A stretch of DNA of 64,000 bases from Fictibacillus phosphorivorans (lineage in GTDB: Bacteria; Bacillota; Bacilli; Bacillales; Fictibacillaceae): the NCBI RefSeq assembly GCF_007673525.1, contig NZ_VDZU01000001.1, positions 434,001 through 498,000 of the forward strand, read 5' to 3'. The position numbers were made by a program, and so were the translations under genes. Below the pieces are notes generated by a model. That model was not told the origin of the DNA. It searched no databases and saw only the letters and a list, made by a program, of their open reading frames with translations. Of the stretch, positions 43,763 to 52,761 are shown in pieces. Positions within the stretch are counted from its first letter, which is position 1, and each line of letters begins with the position of its first letter.

Positions 43763-43833
43763 AATATACTAAACAAATGTTTAAGATTACATATAAAGGA
43801 TATTCATAAATACAACTAGAGAGGAGAGTATCA

Positions 43834-44070
43834 ATGTTCTTCAAGCGCAATGAAAAAATTAAGCAGAGGAATGTTAATATTGCTTGTTGGTGTACCTTTA
43901 TCGTATGGGCCGTGCTGCTTTTGATTAATTCGTTCTATGAATTTTTCATGGATAAAGAATTTATTGCTAGCTCTTTTACTATATTAGTTATTGGTCTAGT
44001 CGTGTTTTTTGTAGTTGAAACGTTCTTAAATATCTATGATAGAAAGTCGGAAAGATCTCGAAACTTATGA
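43834..44070 (+). CDS. Small two-helix membrane protein
   Basis: A 78-residue protein with helices near 16-35 (IACWCTFIVWAVLLLINSFY) and 46-66. ATG 43834 follows GAGAGGAG. The next small membrane gene begins 16 bases after its stop. No family is recognised. The pair may be a two-component membrane unit. Confidence 0.65.
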   Translation: MFFKRNEKIKQRNVNIACWCTFIVWAVLLLINSFYEFFMDKEFIASSFTILVIGLVVFFVVETFLNIYDRKSERSRNL

Positions 44071-44086
44071 GAAAGGGGTTAGACCC

Positions 44087-44248
44087 ATGCTGAACATATT
44101 TATACTCTTGGCATTTATATTAGCCCTAGGTTTTAACATCTATGTAAAAACGACTTTTTCCATTGTGGTTGTGTTGGTTATTGCAGCTATTGGGATCATT
44201 TACAGAATTTATAGCGGGAAGAATAAGGATAGACAGATAAATAGCTAA
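44087..44248 (+). CDS. Small hydrophobic protein following the two-helix protein
   Basis: A 53-residue protein with two short helices (MLNIFILLAFILALGFNIYV and FSIVVVLVIAAIGIIYRIY) and a basic tail. ATG 44087 follows AAAGGGG at 8 bases; the longer frame beginning at 44036 inside the preceding gene is rejected. It is probably cotranscribed with 43834. Confidence 0.6.
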   Translation: MLNIFILLAFILALGFNIYVKTTFSIVVVLVIAAIGIIYRIYSGKNKDRQINS

Positions 44249-44252
44249 AGAA

Positions 44253-44281
44253 AATCTCTGGTAACAGGGATTTTTTTAATG
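44253..44281 (+). terminator. Terminator of the small membrane-protein pair
   Basis: The stem AAATCTCTG/CAGGGATTT-like is followed by TTTTTTAAT. Confidence 0.6.
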
Positions 44282-44433
44282 GAAAATAACTTGGCTGATA
44301 AATTGTAAGGAATTTATACCCAGAACCCCTTCTTTTACCTAAAGTCCTTAGCCTCATTGTAATTCGCATACATGCTCTGTAATCTTATTCTTATATAAGG
44401 AAATTTAAGGTAAGTAGAAGAGGAGGCCATACC

Positions 44434-45717
44434 ATGTTTCGGATTTTACTTAAGTGTTTACTTGTATTTCTATTAATTATTCCCCTTTATCCAAGTGAAC
44501 AAGCTCATGCACAAGTGGAGTTGATTTCCGACACGCCGTTAAGTGAGAGACTTCACGACATTACACTTCATAGTCCAGCATTAGGAAAACAGACATCACT
44601 GCGAGTTATTTTGCCGAAAGGATATGAGGAATCAGAGCAAACATACCCTGTTCTTTATTTGTTGCATGGTTGCTGCGGTGACTATAAAGCTTGGGCGGCT
44701 CGAACGGACATTGAAAAGATAACAGAGAATCTGCCGTTAATTGTAGTTATGCCTGATGCGGGGAGAGGTGCGAGTTATTCGGATTGGTACAACGGAGGTG
44801 CCTATGGACCGCCGGAGTGGGAGAAGTACCATATAGAAGAACTCATTCCTTGGGTGGAGCAGCATTATCGTGCAAAAGGATCGAGAGAAGGACGAGCAGT
44901 AGCTGGCTTATCCATGGGTGGCTTTGGAGCAATGTCATACGCGGCAAGACACCCTGATCTATTTGTAGCTGCAGCATCATTTTCAGGTGTACTCGATACG
45001 AACCTAGATCCTGTGTTTTTAGAGAAAACAATTTTTCAGAATCAGGAAAAAGTGCCACCTGGAACGGTTTGGGGTGACAGGGAAACGAACGAGATTATCT
45101 GGAGAAGCCATAATCCTTGGGACCTAGCAGAGAACTTGGAAGGTGTGGATCTTGCCATACACACGGGAACAGGTGAAGCGGGCGGACCGTTGGATGGTGG
45201 TTTGGAATCTCCGGTTGAAGAGACTTGTTTTGTGATGTCAACGAGTCTTCATAATCGACTAGAAGAACTGAACATTTCGCATGTGTGGGATAGTTACGGA
45301 CCTGGTTCCCATACGTGGGGCTATTGGCAGCGCGATCTGCACCAAACGTTGCCGCGGTTCATGGACATCTTTAATAACCCACCTGAAGCACCGATTCCTT
45401 TTCAATATAAGTCGGCTGAATCATCCTTTTCTGTCTACGGTTGGGATGTTACATTCGATCGAGATGAAATGGAGTTTGCTAGATTATCCGACGTGAGGAA
45501 GACAGGATTTAAGCTTCAGGGTTCAGGAAAATCGGATGTTCAAACAGCGCCTTGGTTTAAGCCGAATGGAAAATATCAGGTGAAGATTATGAGTGATCGA
45601 GGTGCTAAAGTAGTAAAGACACGTGCGGATGAAGAGGGAAGACTACGTGTTGAGTTGGATTTTGCTTCAAAACATGTGGGGGACACAGTATCGGTTCGTA
45701 TAAAATATAAGAAATAA
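44434..45717 (+). CDS. Secreted esterase (esterase D/antigen-85-like alpha/beta hydrolase)
   Basis: A 427-residue protein; ATG 44434 follows GAGGAGG. It has a signal peptide (LLKCLLVFLLIIPLYPSEQAHA). The hydrolase domain has PVLYLLHGCCGDYKAW, VVMPDAGRGASYSDWYNG, the nucleophile elbow VAGLSMGGFGAM, and a C-terminal GPGSHTWGYWQRDL that supplies the histidine. This is the putative-esterase family. A beta-rich C-terminal extension of about 100 residues (SSFSVYGWDVTFDRDEMEFARLSDV) follows and may bind substrate or wall. The substrate is unknown. Confidence 0.92.
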   Translation: MFRILLKCLLVFLLIIPLYPSEQAHAQVELISDTPLSERLHDITLHSPALGKQTSLRVILPKGYEESEQTYPVLYLLHGCCGDYKAWAARTDIEKITENLPLIVVMPDAGRGASYSDWYNGGAYGPPEWEKYHIEELIPWVEQHYRAKGSREGRAVAGLSMGGFGAMSYAARHPDLFVAAASFSGVLDTNLDPVFLEKTIFQNQEKVPPGTVWGDRETNEIIWRSHNPWDLAENLEGVDLAIHTGTGEAGGPLDGGLESPVEETCFVMSTSLHNRLEELNISHVWDSYGPGSHTWGYWQRDLHQTLPRFMDIFNNPPEAPIPFQYKSAESSFSVYGWDVTFDRDEMEFARLSDVRKTGFKLQGSGKSDVQTAPWFKPNGKYQVKIMSDRGAKVVKTRADEEGRLRVELDFASKHVGDTVSVRIKYKK

Positions 45718-45723
45718 TATAAT

Positions 45724-45759
45724 AAATAAACAGCACTGCAGTTGCAGTGCTGTTTATTT
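45724..45759. terminator. Bidirectional terminator
   Basis: A perfect 36-base palindrome (AAATAAACAGCACTGCA and complement) serves both convergent genes. Confidence 0.88.
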
Positions 45760-45768
45760 GTTAGTAAT

Positions 45769-47067
45769 TTAATTAAGCATTTCTCCACCTAATAATTTAA
45801 GTCTATCCTCTTCCATTCCGACCACATAGCTCATCTGATAAACAGAAGTTTGTTCGGTTTCATTTACATATTCTTGTGCCTCTAACGTAATCTCAACTTG
45901 GTATGTGCCATCACCGTTATCGCTCACGTAAGAATTCGTAATCGTAGTATATAGTGTCTGAGCATATCCTTCTGCAAACTCTTCTAATGAAGGAGAAGAA
46001 GCTTTCCAGTTACCGCCGATTAGATTGTATGCCATCTCATATTCTCCGGCATTCACATAATTATAATATTCTTGAACAGTGTATACCGCATCATCAGGTG
46101 TTACTTCGTAAGAAGAATCATATTCTTCATCGTAATCTTCATAATATTCATCTTCCTCATATTCCTCATAAGGCTCTTCGCTATATTCTTCATTCATACC
46201 GGTGTCAGCATCAGTTCCATCATCCTCATAATATGAATCTTCACCGCTACAATCTTCAGAAAGGTCTCCATCATACTCTGGTATTTCGTAATCAAAATCA
46301 TGATCTTCTTCATATGGCTGAAGATTCATCGGATTTTTTGACCATTCTGCTAATGTCGGCAATACGGCATACAAAGGAATGCTAAATCCAATATTGTTTT
46401 CTTTTATGTATTTGACAGAGTTAATGCCAAGCACTGAACCATCTACGCCACTTACAATCGGTCCTCCACTGTTACCCGGTGAAATCGGTGCTGTAATTTG
46501 ATACATATTTTCATAGTAGTAGCGATCTAGTTGGAAGGAGCGATCTAGTCCACTGATGATTCCTACAGTTACCGTGTTTTGCAAACCGAGTGGACTGCCT
46601 AATGCTACTACATCGTCACCTGTTTCCGCTTTTTCTTTTTTTACCTTTAACGGAGTAGTATTTGCTAACTCTTGAACTCGAATTAGAGCAATATCCGTAT
46701 GTTCACTCCGCCCGATTACTTTACCTGTATACGTTTGTTGATTGCTCATGCGTATCGTTACGCTAACTTCATACCCTACCACATGGGCATTGGTAACAAT
46801 ATCTCCCTTTTTATTATATAGAAACCCTGAGCCTTGGCCGTTGGATGTCTCAATTTGCACAACCTTGTCTTGAGTTGCTTTGATTATAGACTTTAAACTG
46901 GGCTTTTCTTTTGCAGCCACTTCTTTTGTTATCGTTGTGGTTTTCACTTCAGTTACAGCAGGCTTTGCTTGATTTTGTGGAATCGTTGTAAATAGAAAGT
47001 AAGCTAGAGATAGTCCGCATATGAGGACAATTGTGACCAACGTCGAATGGAAGAGAATTTTTTTCAT
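45769..47067 (-). CDS. Membrane-anchored trypsin-like (S1C/HtrA-type) protease under a c-di-GMP riboswitch
   Basis: A 432-residue protein with an N-terminal membrane helix (TLVTIVLICGLSLAYFLFTTI). The protease domain has the catalytic triad in TNAHVVG (H95), EHTDIALI (D125) and PGNSGGP (S200). There is no PDZ domain, unlike typical HtrA. Residues about 240-320 are extremely acidic and Tyr-rich (EEDEYYEDYDEEYDSS). The C-terminal 110 residues form an NTF2-like/DUF4878-type domain (VQEYYNYVNAGEYEMAYNLIGGNWK). It acts outside the membrane. A terminator and a cyclic di-GMP-I riboswitch lie in its leader. Confidence 0.9.
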   Translation of the reverse strand: MKKILFHSTLVTIVLICGLSLAYFLFTTIPQNQAKPAVTEVKTTTITKEVAAKEKPSLKSIIKATQDKVVQIETSNGQGSGFLYNKKGDIVTNAHVVGYEVSVTIRMSNQQTYTGKVIGRSEHTDIALIRVQELANTTPLKVKKEKAETGDDVVALGSPLGLQNTVTVGIISGLDRSFQLDRYYYENMYQITAPISPGNSGGPIVSGVDGSVLGINSVKYIKENNIGFSIPLYAVLPTLAEWSKNPMNLQPYEEDHDFDYEIPEYDGDLSEDCSGEDSYYEDDGTDADTGMNEEYSEEPYEEYEEDEYYEDYDEEYDSSYEVTPDDAVYTVQEYYNYVNAGEYEMAYNLIGGNWKASSPSLEEFAEGYAQTLYTTITNSYVSDNGDGTYQVEITLEAQEYVNETEQTSVYQMSYVVGMEEDRLKLLGGEMLN

Positions 47068-47108
47068 CGTGTCTTTTCACCCTTCAAGATGTATGTCTAT
47101 AAAAAAAT

Positions 47109-47136
47109 AAAAAACCTACAAACTAGCCGTAGGTTG
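47109..47136 (-). terminator. Riboswitch-controlled leader terminator
   Basis: On the minus strand AACCTAC, an 8-base loop region and GTAGGTT are followed by TTTTATTTTTTT. It sits between the riboswitch and the protease start. Confidence 0.85.
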
Positions 47137-47145
47137 AATGAGTAT

Positions 47146-47230
47146 GTACCTTTAGCTGCTCGGCTGTCGTAGTGTGAAGCACCTTAGACCCGTGGCTTTG
47201 CGTCCTTACTTTTCAATAAGTTTGCCTTTA
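47146..47230 (-). ncRNA. Cyclic di-GMP-I (GEMM-I) riboswitch
   Basis: The minus strand reads GGCAAAC, a hairpin with a GAAA tetraloop, GGACGCAAAGCC, ACGGGTCTAAGG, and a second helix ending in AGCCGAGCAGC. These are the conserved core, tetraloop and receptor elements of the GEMM-I aptamer. It is followed by an intrinsic terminator, so c-di-GMP binding should switch transcription of the protease on or off. Confidence 0.85.
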
Positions 47231-47504
47231 TACGGTTATCATACTTTTATCCTATCATAAATGGAAAAATATACAATATGAAGATATGCTTTTGTTACTA
47301 TTGAACTATTATGTAAGTGACTCTTAGGTGAATTAAATTTGTTTATCTCCGAATTTAGCGTCTTCTATAACCGGGAATGTCTTACTAGGTAAAACTCTCT
47401 AAAAACAGTACTATGTGCGGTTTATTTTACAATTACTAGGGTATAAGATTTAATGGTAAATTTTAACGGTAACTGTGCTGTGAATGAAAATTTTAGAGAG
47501 GGCA

Positions 47505-49396
47505 ATGGTGAATATGGGAAGCAAAGTGTATGAAGCACCAACCTTAAAAGCTGCAACCAAAGAGCGAGCCCAAAATTATGAGAGGTTACGAGAACAGTTT
47601 TTGGATTAAAAAAAGAGTTTGGTAAAATTGTAGATGACGGACAATTTCAAGGACATGGAGCAGAAGCGATCAAAGGCTTTTATCAAGCACAAAGTGATAT
47701 CGTAGACGCTTGGCTTCGGTTCATTGATGTGAACATTGAGTTCTTCAAAAGCATTCCGGGTTATGCTGAAGATGCTAATCTAGCCGGAAATTCAATGGTT
47801 CAAGTTCCGTTTCTCGAGGAAAATGTAAGCCAAGGATTACAATCAGCAAAAGACAGAGTTGCTGATCAACAGGATTCACTGCAGAACATCTTTAATGGAA
47901 TCAATGATCTTGTATCACTGACTGTCTTTTCAAAAGATCCATTTGATGAGCAGATGGATCAAGCTGAAAAGAAACGGACGCGAACCGTTGAAGCGGTTAA
48001 CGCAATCGACCAGCAGCTCACTCAAGAATATCTAGGGTTACAAAACCTAGTGCAACAAGTAAACGAATTGTACTCTGCGATGATAAACGCAACGCGTCAA
48101 GGCGAGAATATCTCACCTCTTTACTTTAACGCAGAAGCTTATAAGACGAGCACAGTGTTTAAGAAGCAAAGCGAACTAAAAACGCAGGCAGCCGGTTATG
48201 TGAAGCAAAAGAGATCAGAACGAATGCCCAGTGCGATGAAGCAACTATCTCAGGAAGCTAAAGTATATACATTAAAAAAAGAAAAAGGCTTTTTCACAGA
48301 AATTTGGGATAACGTTCAGAGTGGATCAGGTAGCGCTCTTGATGATACCGTAGACGGTCTTGTGAATATGGTGAAAAACCCAGGAGAAACTTTCGATGGA
48401 TTAAAATATGCCGCAGCGCACCCCATCAAAACAGGAAGTGCGGCTTGGGATCAACTATCCACATCATTTAACGAAGAAGTTATTCACGGAGATGCGGGCA
48501 GCCGGGCACACTACTTTTCCTATATGGGCACTCAATTGGGAGTTAGCGTCTTAGGCGGAAAAGGGATTGATAAGCTCTCTAAAGTGTCAAAAGTAGATCT
48601 GGCTAAAGGCATGGGGAAGGTAAAGAAACACACGTATGTAGTGAACAAGAAATCCACTGCTTATCTTGAGAGATTTAATCTTTTATTTCAGAAAGAGAGA
48701 GTAGTCACTTCAGAAGGCTATAGTTTTGACGTAAAAAATTTGGTTGATGTTCCAAAAGATAATAAGATTTTGCAGGCTTCTAAGTTGAAAGAGGTTGAGG
48801 GTAGGAATAAAAGTGGTAGTAATAAAGTTACTGAAATTCCGCAAGTTTTCAAACAAAAAGAGTTTGCTAGTTCCTATGAAGCAAGGATTAACCAGACACC
48901 TGGACTAATTAATCCAAAGGTTGAATTTATAGGAATCAGAGGAGAATCATTATGTACACTAAAACCACCACCAGATCCAAAGTTACAACGTATATTGGAT
49001 GAAGCTGGTATTGAAGGAATCCAATATAAGAATGGAGTCCCTGATTTTTCTCCGGTATCAAAAGCACAGTTTGAAATCGATCATATGTTAGGTGGAAATG
49101 GAAAAAGAGGAACAGATGCTAGAAGGGCTAATTTTGCTCAAGCAGATCAAAAGCTAGCAGATCAGCTTAATAATTCTTCTGAGATGGCTCGTGAATTTGG
49201 AATGGAACCTGGAGAAATTAAAGCTAGAGATATTGAAAGGTATCGAGAAAAAAATAAATTAACATGGCACGAATTGAATGATGTTAAAACTATTCAACTT
49301 GTACCCTCAGAGATAAACAAAAAATTTGGGCATGTTGGTGGCGTGGGAGAGATTAATGCAGGGGCGTTTGGGCCAAAGGGATTTGCGGATAAATAA
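47505..49396 (+). pseudogene. LXG-domain T7SS toxin with HNH/ENDO VII-like tip, single-base frameshift near its start
   Basis: ATG 47505 (or 47514, MGSKVYEAPTLKAATKERAQNYERLREQF) follows GAGAGGG, and the leader nearly copies that of the LXG gene at 59068. At about 47604-47606 one base is missing relative to that gene, giving a stop at 47607. The frame resumes and stays open to 49396. The LXG domain runs to about residue 230. The tip has FEIDHMLGG and TWHELNDVKTIQLVPSEINKKFGHVGGVGE, resembling HNH/ENDO VII nucleases of the WHH/LHH type with some histidines replaced. As written only the fragment from ATG 47729 could be translated. Confidence 0.83.
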
Positions 49397-49413
49397 AAAA
49401 GGAGAACTTACAG

Positions 49414-49881
49414 ATGATAATTAATGATGAGGTATTTGGGGAGTTAAAATATAATTATGGATGGCTTAGGTACACTAGCATAGAATTTTGTGGGAAAGAA
49501 GCCGAAATAGCATTAATGGTTAAAGGTGAAGAAGACGGAAAGTTTGATCAAGAACAATATATCGCTTACAAATCATTATTACAAAATTGGGGTAAACTAC
49601 AGCAAAATTTTTTACAATCAATATTAGATTACTACAAACAAGAGCGTCAAGAACTAGGATATGATATTGAAGTTAATGAAAATTATCCGCCAATTGAAAC
49701 AACTAATCAAATTGCAGAGATGATAACTTTAGTGGGGATTGTAGTACCTTATGGCGATATATATGAAGAGAGAGATATTGGTGTAACCTTTGATTGTACA
49801 TGGGACACAGAAAATGGACTAGGACTTCGTCTATTAAATGAGAAAGTAACTGAGGTGGGTTACCAGGATGTTGCAATTTAA
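49414..49881 (+). CDS. Probable immunity protein (DUF6985-like)
   Basis: A 155-residue acidic soluble protein starting 17 bases after the LXG toxin gene, with AAAGGAGAA before ATG 49414. The end reads RDIGVTFDCTWDTENGLGLRLLNEKVTEVGYQDVAI. That R-x-IG-x-x-F-x-C-x-W-D-x-E-x-GLG pattern I associate with DUF6985 immunity proteins. Position and acidity suit neutralising the nuclease tip in the cytoplasm. It is intact although the toxin gene is frameshifted. Confidence 0.75.
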   Translation: MIINDEVFGELKYNYGWLRYTSIEFCGKEAEIALMVKGEEDGKFDQEQYIAYKSLLQNWGKLQQNFLQSILDYYKQERQELGYDIEVNENYPPIETTNQIAEMITLVGIVVPYGDIYEERDIGVTFDCTWDTENGLGLRLLNEKVTEVGYQDVAI

Positions 49882-49936
49882 ATATTAGTATTTGTCTGTA
49901 TAATTAAGTACTAGGGTTTTATTGTGACTACTTAAG

Positions 49937-49973
49937 AGCACTTATTGTCAATCGGGCAACAAGTGCTTTTTTG
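49937..49973 (+). terminator. CACTTG-family terminator 1
   Basis: The stem AGCACTT/AAGTGCT with extra inner pairs is followed by TTTTTTG. The same stem type recurs at 61525, 63247 and 63922. Confidence 0.75.
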
Positions 49974-50026
49974 TTAATACTATAAATCAGAAGAAATAAA
50001 GATTGTTAAATAAAAGAGGTGTGTTT

Positions 50027-50338
50027 TTGGACGAAACTTATGAGCATTATTTAGAGCAGCTAGAAGATTTTTTAGGAGGAACATTTCATCAAGGTATCAT
50101 TTCTCCAGAACAAGCCCTAGATGATTTTATAAAGGAAGTCAGCAAAGAATGTCTGCTATCCACAATAAATGATTGCGAGAATTTATTGAATAGTAGTTTA
50201 ACAAAACAGGAGAAAGAAACTTTTATTAAAAATAATACCGAAGTTTACTTTCCAGCGATTAAATCAACCCCTCTAAAATGGCTATCTAATTTAATAGACC
50301 AAATGAAAGAAGGAGTAAAAACAAATAAAAATAAATAA
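50027..50338 (+). CDS. CdiI-like (CdiI_2-type) immunity protein
   Basis: A 103-residue protein. TTG 50027 is 5 bases after AGAGGTG; the longer frame from 50003 lacks a ribosome binding site. The order YLEQLEDFLGGTFHQGIISPEQALDDFIKE, then INDCENLLNSSL, and an end STPLKWLSNLIDQM resembles contact-dependent-inhibition immunity proteins of the CdiI_2 type (GxxFHQD...WLxxI). No cognate toxin gene is adjacent, so it looks like an orphan immunity gene in the toxin island. Confidence 0.65.
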   Translation: MDETYEHYLEQLEDFLGGTFHQGIISPEQALDDFIKEVSKECLLSTINDCENLLNSSLTKQEKETFIKNNTEVYFPAIKSTPLKWLSNLIDQMKEGVKTNKNK

Positions 50339-50356
50339 ATTTTAAAACCTTGATAG

Positions 50357-50542
50357 ACTAAATATCTTTTAAGATCTTTTGCATGGAGGCGCTACTCTGA
50401 GTATGTAAAACAGCATTACACTTTCAGAAGGGAACATGAATGGTGGAACATGCATCCTGCAAAATTTCCTAATGAGCATCAAGCTGGTATTCATGGAACA
50501 GGATCACCAGCAAATACACTATTTAAAGGTGGTAATAAATAA
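50357..50542 (+). pseudogene. Orphan toxin-tip fragment (HNH-like C-terminus)
   Basis: An open frame without start codon encodes FAWRRYSEYVKQHY, then EHEWWNMHPAKFPNEHQAGIHGTGSP and ends LFKGGNK-stop. The His/Trp-rich H-x-W-W-x-x-H-P-A-x-x-P-x-x-H-x-x-G-x-H-G pattern is that of C-terminal nuclease tips of polymorphic toxins. Its stop TAA overlaps the next ATG (TAATG), the usual toxin-immunity junction. It is a displaced tip cassette. Confidence 0.75.
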
Positions 50543-50982
50543 TGGGCTATGAATTTATTAAGGCAAACGAAGAAAACAGTTTTTATCCAGTGTCTGAAAA
50601 TGAAATAAAAGAGGTTGAGAAAGAACTCAATTTAAAATTTCCTAAGGAGTTAGTTGATTTTTATATAGAGGTTGGCTATGGGTTTATTAAAGGTTCAGAG
50701 TTTAATATTAATCGTATTATGGACCCATATTCCGTAAGAGATTTTCGGTTAAGAGTTAATGATTTTGAGTTTTACCCCGAGATAGAAATCTATGATGAAT
50801 ATGAAAATAACAAACTAATATTTTTTGAAGGTAGTGAATCAGCTTTAATGTCAATCGAATTAAAAGAAAAGAATAGCAGTCCGGTTTACTATTACGATAT
50901 TCAAATTGCAACTTCTCTTGAAGAATTTTTAAGAAAAATAAATGAAAATGATAGATATTACTTGGAGTTGCTAGTTGATTAA
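50542..50982 (+). CDS. SMI1/KNR4-family immunity protein paired with the orphan tip
   Basis: A 146-residue protein. SENEIKEVEKELNLKFPKELVDFYIEVGYGFI is the SMI1/KNR4 signature (E-x-x-L-x-x-x-x-P-x-x-x-x-x-F). The fold continues with FEGSESALMSIEL and TSLEEFLRKI. ATG 50542 shares one base with the toxin-tip stop, so it is the immunity gene of that tip. It is expected to bind and block the nuclease in the cytoplasm. Confidence 0.87.
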   Translation: MGYEFIKANEENSFYPVSENEIKEVEKELNLKFPKELVDFYIEVGYGFIKGSEFNINRIMDPYSVRDFRLRVNDFEFYPEIEIYDEYENNKLIFFEGSESALMSIELKEKNSSPVYYYDIQIATSLEEFLRKINENDRYYLELLVD

Positions 50983-51111
50983 GAAACATAATAAAACTCA
51001 TACCGTGATTGGCTAAAACGCCTATCAAGTTTTAACTTACAAAAAAACGTTATTGCACCCTAATATTGGATGGTTCATCATATATAGGTAAATGTTAGGG
51101 GGTGTAGTACT

Positions 51112-51375
51112 ATGAGAAAGTTGCTTCCCATCATGATAACTTCTGGGCTGATCGTTGGTATGATTACCATCCCGACTGAAGCTGCAGCACCGAAAGCGAA
51201 AACGTACAAAAACTGTACGGAATTAAACAAAGCGTATAAAGGTGGAGTAGCTAAAGCTTCTAATGTTAAGAACAAAGGTGGAAAAACAAAATATAAGCCA
51301 TATGTTTCGAAAACACTTTATGATGCTAACCAAAAAAGTGATCGTGATAAAGACTTAATTGCTTGTGAACGTTAA
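51112..51375 (+). CDS. Secreted excalibur calcium-binding-domain protein
   Basis: An 87-residue protein with a signal peptide (LLPIMITSGLIVGMITIPTEAAA) and an excalibur domain: YKNCTELNKAYKGGVAKA, KPYVSKTLYDANQKSDRDKDLIACE. The DRDKD-x-x-x-CE loop is the calcium motif; the two cysteines should pair. ATG 51112 follows TAGGGGGTG. Excalibur domains accompany extracellular nucleases and surface proteins. It is monocistronic with its own terminator. Confidence 0.9.
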   Translation: MRKLLPIMITSGLIVGMITIPTEAAAPKAKTYKNCTELNKAYKGGVAKASNVKNKGGKTKYKPYVSKTLYDANQKSDRDKDLIACER

Positions 51376-51396
51376 CAATAAACCATTACGTTTCGA

Positions 51397-51426
51397 AGTC
51401 TATCTATGAAAAGATAGGCTTTTTTG
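51397..51426 (+). terminator. Terminator of the excalibur gene
   Basis: The stem AGTCTATCT/AGATAGGCT is followed by six T. Confidence 0.8.
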
Positions 51427-51552
51427 TATGACGATCTAGAGAGCGGTTTAATAGATTCTCTTTGTATAATAGAGGCGTTATGATAAAGTAAAATTTAAGA
51501 CATGATTACGCATAATGAGACCGATTTAAAGATATATATTGGAGGGAATAAA

Positions 51553-52566
51553 ATGGCTATTTTAGTCACAGGTGGCGCAGGTTACATCGGCAGCCACACG
51601 GTTGTACAACTCATACAATCCGGATTTGAAGTCGTTATTATCGACAATTATTTAAATAGTGATCCAGAAGTATTGAATCGACTACATACGATTACAGGAA
51701 AAGAGATCAAGTGCTACGACATAGACCTATTAGACAAAGAAAAGGTCCAGAACGTTTTCTCTGAAAACAACATTGAGGCCGTTATCCATTTCGCTGGATT
51801 AAAAGCAGTAGGAGAGTCTGTTGCAAAACCTCTTTATTACTATCATAACAATATTACAAGCACGCTAGTTCTGTGTGAAGTGATGAAAGAAAACGATGTG
51901 AAGAAGATTGTGTTTAGTTCTTCTGCTACTGTTTATGGAACAGCAGAGACCGTTCCTTTGACGGAAGACACACCACTTGGCGCAACAAATCCATATGGCT
52001 GGACGAAGTTGATGTTAGAACAGATCTTTAGAGATCTACACACTTCTGATGAAGAGTGGAGCATTGCTCTTCTTCGTTACTTCAACCCAGTTGGAGCGCA
52101 CGAGAGCGGCTTGATCGGTGAAGATCCGAGCGATATTCCGAACAACTTAACGCCTTATATCACGCAGGTCGCAGTAGGCAAGCTCGATAAACTTCGTGTG
52201 TTCGGTAACGATTATGACACAGAAGATGGAACGGGCGTACGTGATTATATTCATGTGGAAGATCTTGCGAGCGGCCACTTGAAAGCTTTAGATAAAGTGC
52301 TGACGAACCCGGGCGTTGACGCGTACAACTTGGGGACAGGCAAGGGTTACAGTGTAATGGATATGATTCACACGTTTGAAAAAGTGAATGGTGTGGATAT
52401 CCCATACGAAGTAATCGACCGACGTCCTGGGGATATTGCAGTCAGTTATGCAGATCCGACAAAAGCAAGACAAGAACTTGGCTGGGTTGCAGAAAAAGGG
52501 TTAGAAGATATGCTTCGTGACTCGTGGAACTGGCAGCAGAAGAATAAGAACGGATATAAATCTTAA
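51553..52566 (+). CDS. galE: UDP-glucose 4-epimerase GalE
   Basis: A 337-residue protein. ATG 51553 follows GGAGGG; an upstream ATG at 51502 is rejected. It has the NAD loop VTGGAGYIGSH, FAGLKAVGESV, FSSSATVYG, the catalytic Tyr-x3-Lys in NPYGWTK, and RYFNPVGAH. Length and order match GalE. It interconverts UDP-glucose and UDP-galactose, and here it probably feeds polysaccharide synthesis. It is followed by a strong terminator and then a polymerase gene. Confidence 0.97.
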   Translation: MAILVTGGAGYIGSHTVVQLIQSGFEVVIIDNYLNSDPEVLNRLHTITGKEIKCYDIDLLDKEKVQNVFSENNIEAVIHFAGLKAVGESVAKPLYYYHNNITSTLVLCEVMKENDVKKIVFSSSATVYGTAETVPLTEDTPLGATNPYGWTKLMLEQIFRDLHTSDEEWSIALLRYFNPVGAHESGLIGEDPSDIPNNLTPYITQVAVGKLDKLRVFGNDYDTEDGTGVRDYIHVEDLASGHLKALDKVLTNPGVDAYNLGTGKGYSVMDMIHTFEKVNGVDIPYEVIDRRPGDIAVSYADPTKARQELGWVAEKGLEDMLRDSWNWQQKNKNGYKS

Positions 52567-52572
52567 TGCAAG

Positions 52573-52607
52573 AGGAGAGAATCTACGTAGATTCTCTCCT
52601 TTTTTTA
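52573..52607 (+). terminator. galE terminator
   Basis: The perfect stem AGGAGAGAATCTAC/GTAGATTCTCTCCT is followed by seven T. Confidence 0.9.
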
Positions 52608-52761
52608 TGTTCTTTAATGTAATTGCTGAGAATGTTAAGAAAATATAGCCAACGTGAAGAAATCGTTTGGTTTCCGTAAAAGTGCAATATCGTTAGACTT
52701 TTTCAAGTATGATGAGTTAATGCGATTTTGAAATGAAACTTATACGATGAAGAGGTTGAAT

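Noticed and set aside
45954..46385. 143-codon plus-strand frame, His/Leu/Arg-rich
   Set aside because: It is antisense to the acidic Tyr/Glu-rich linker of the protease and mirrors that composition.
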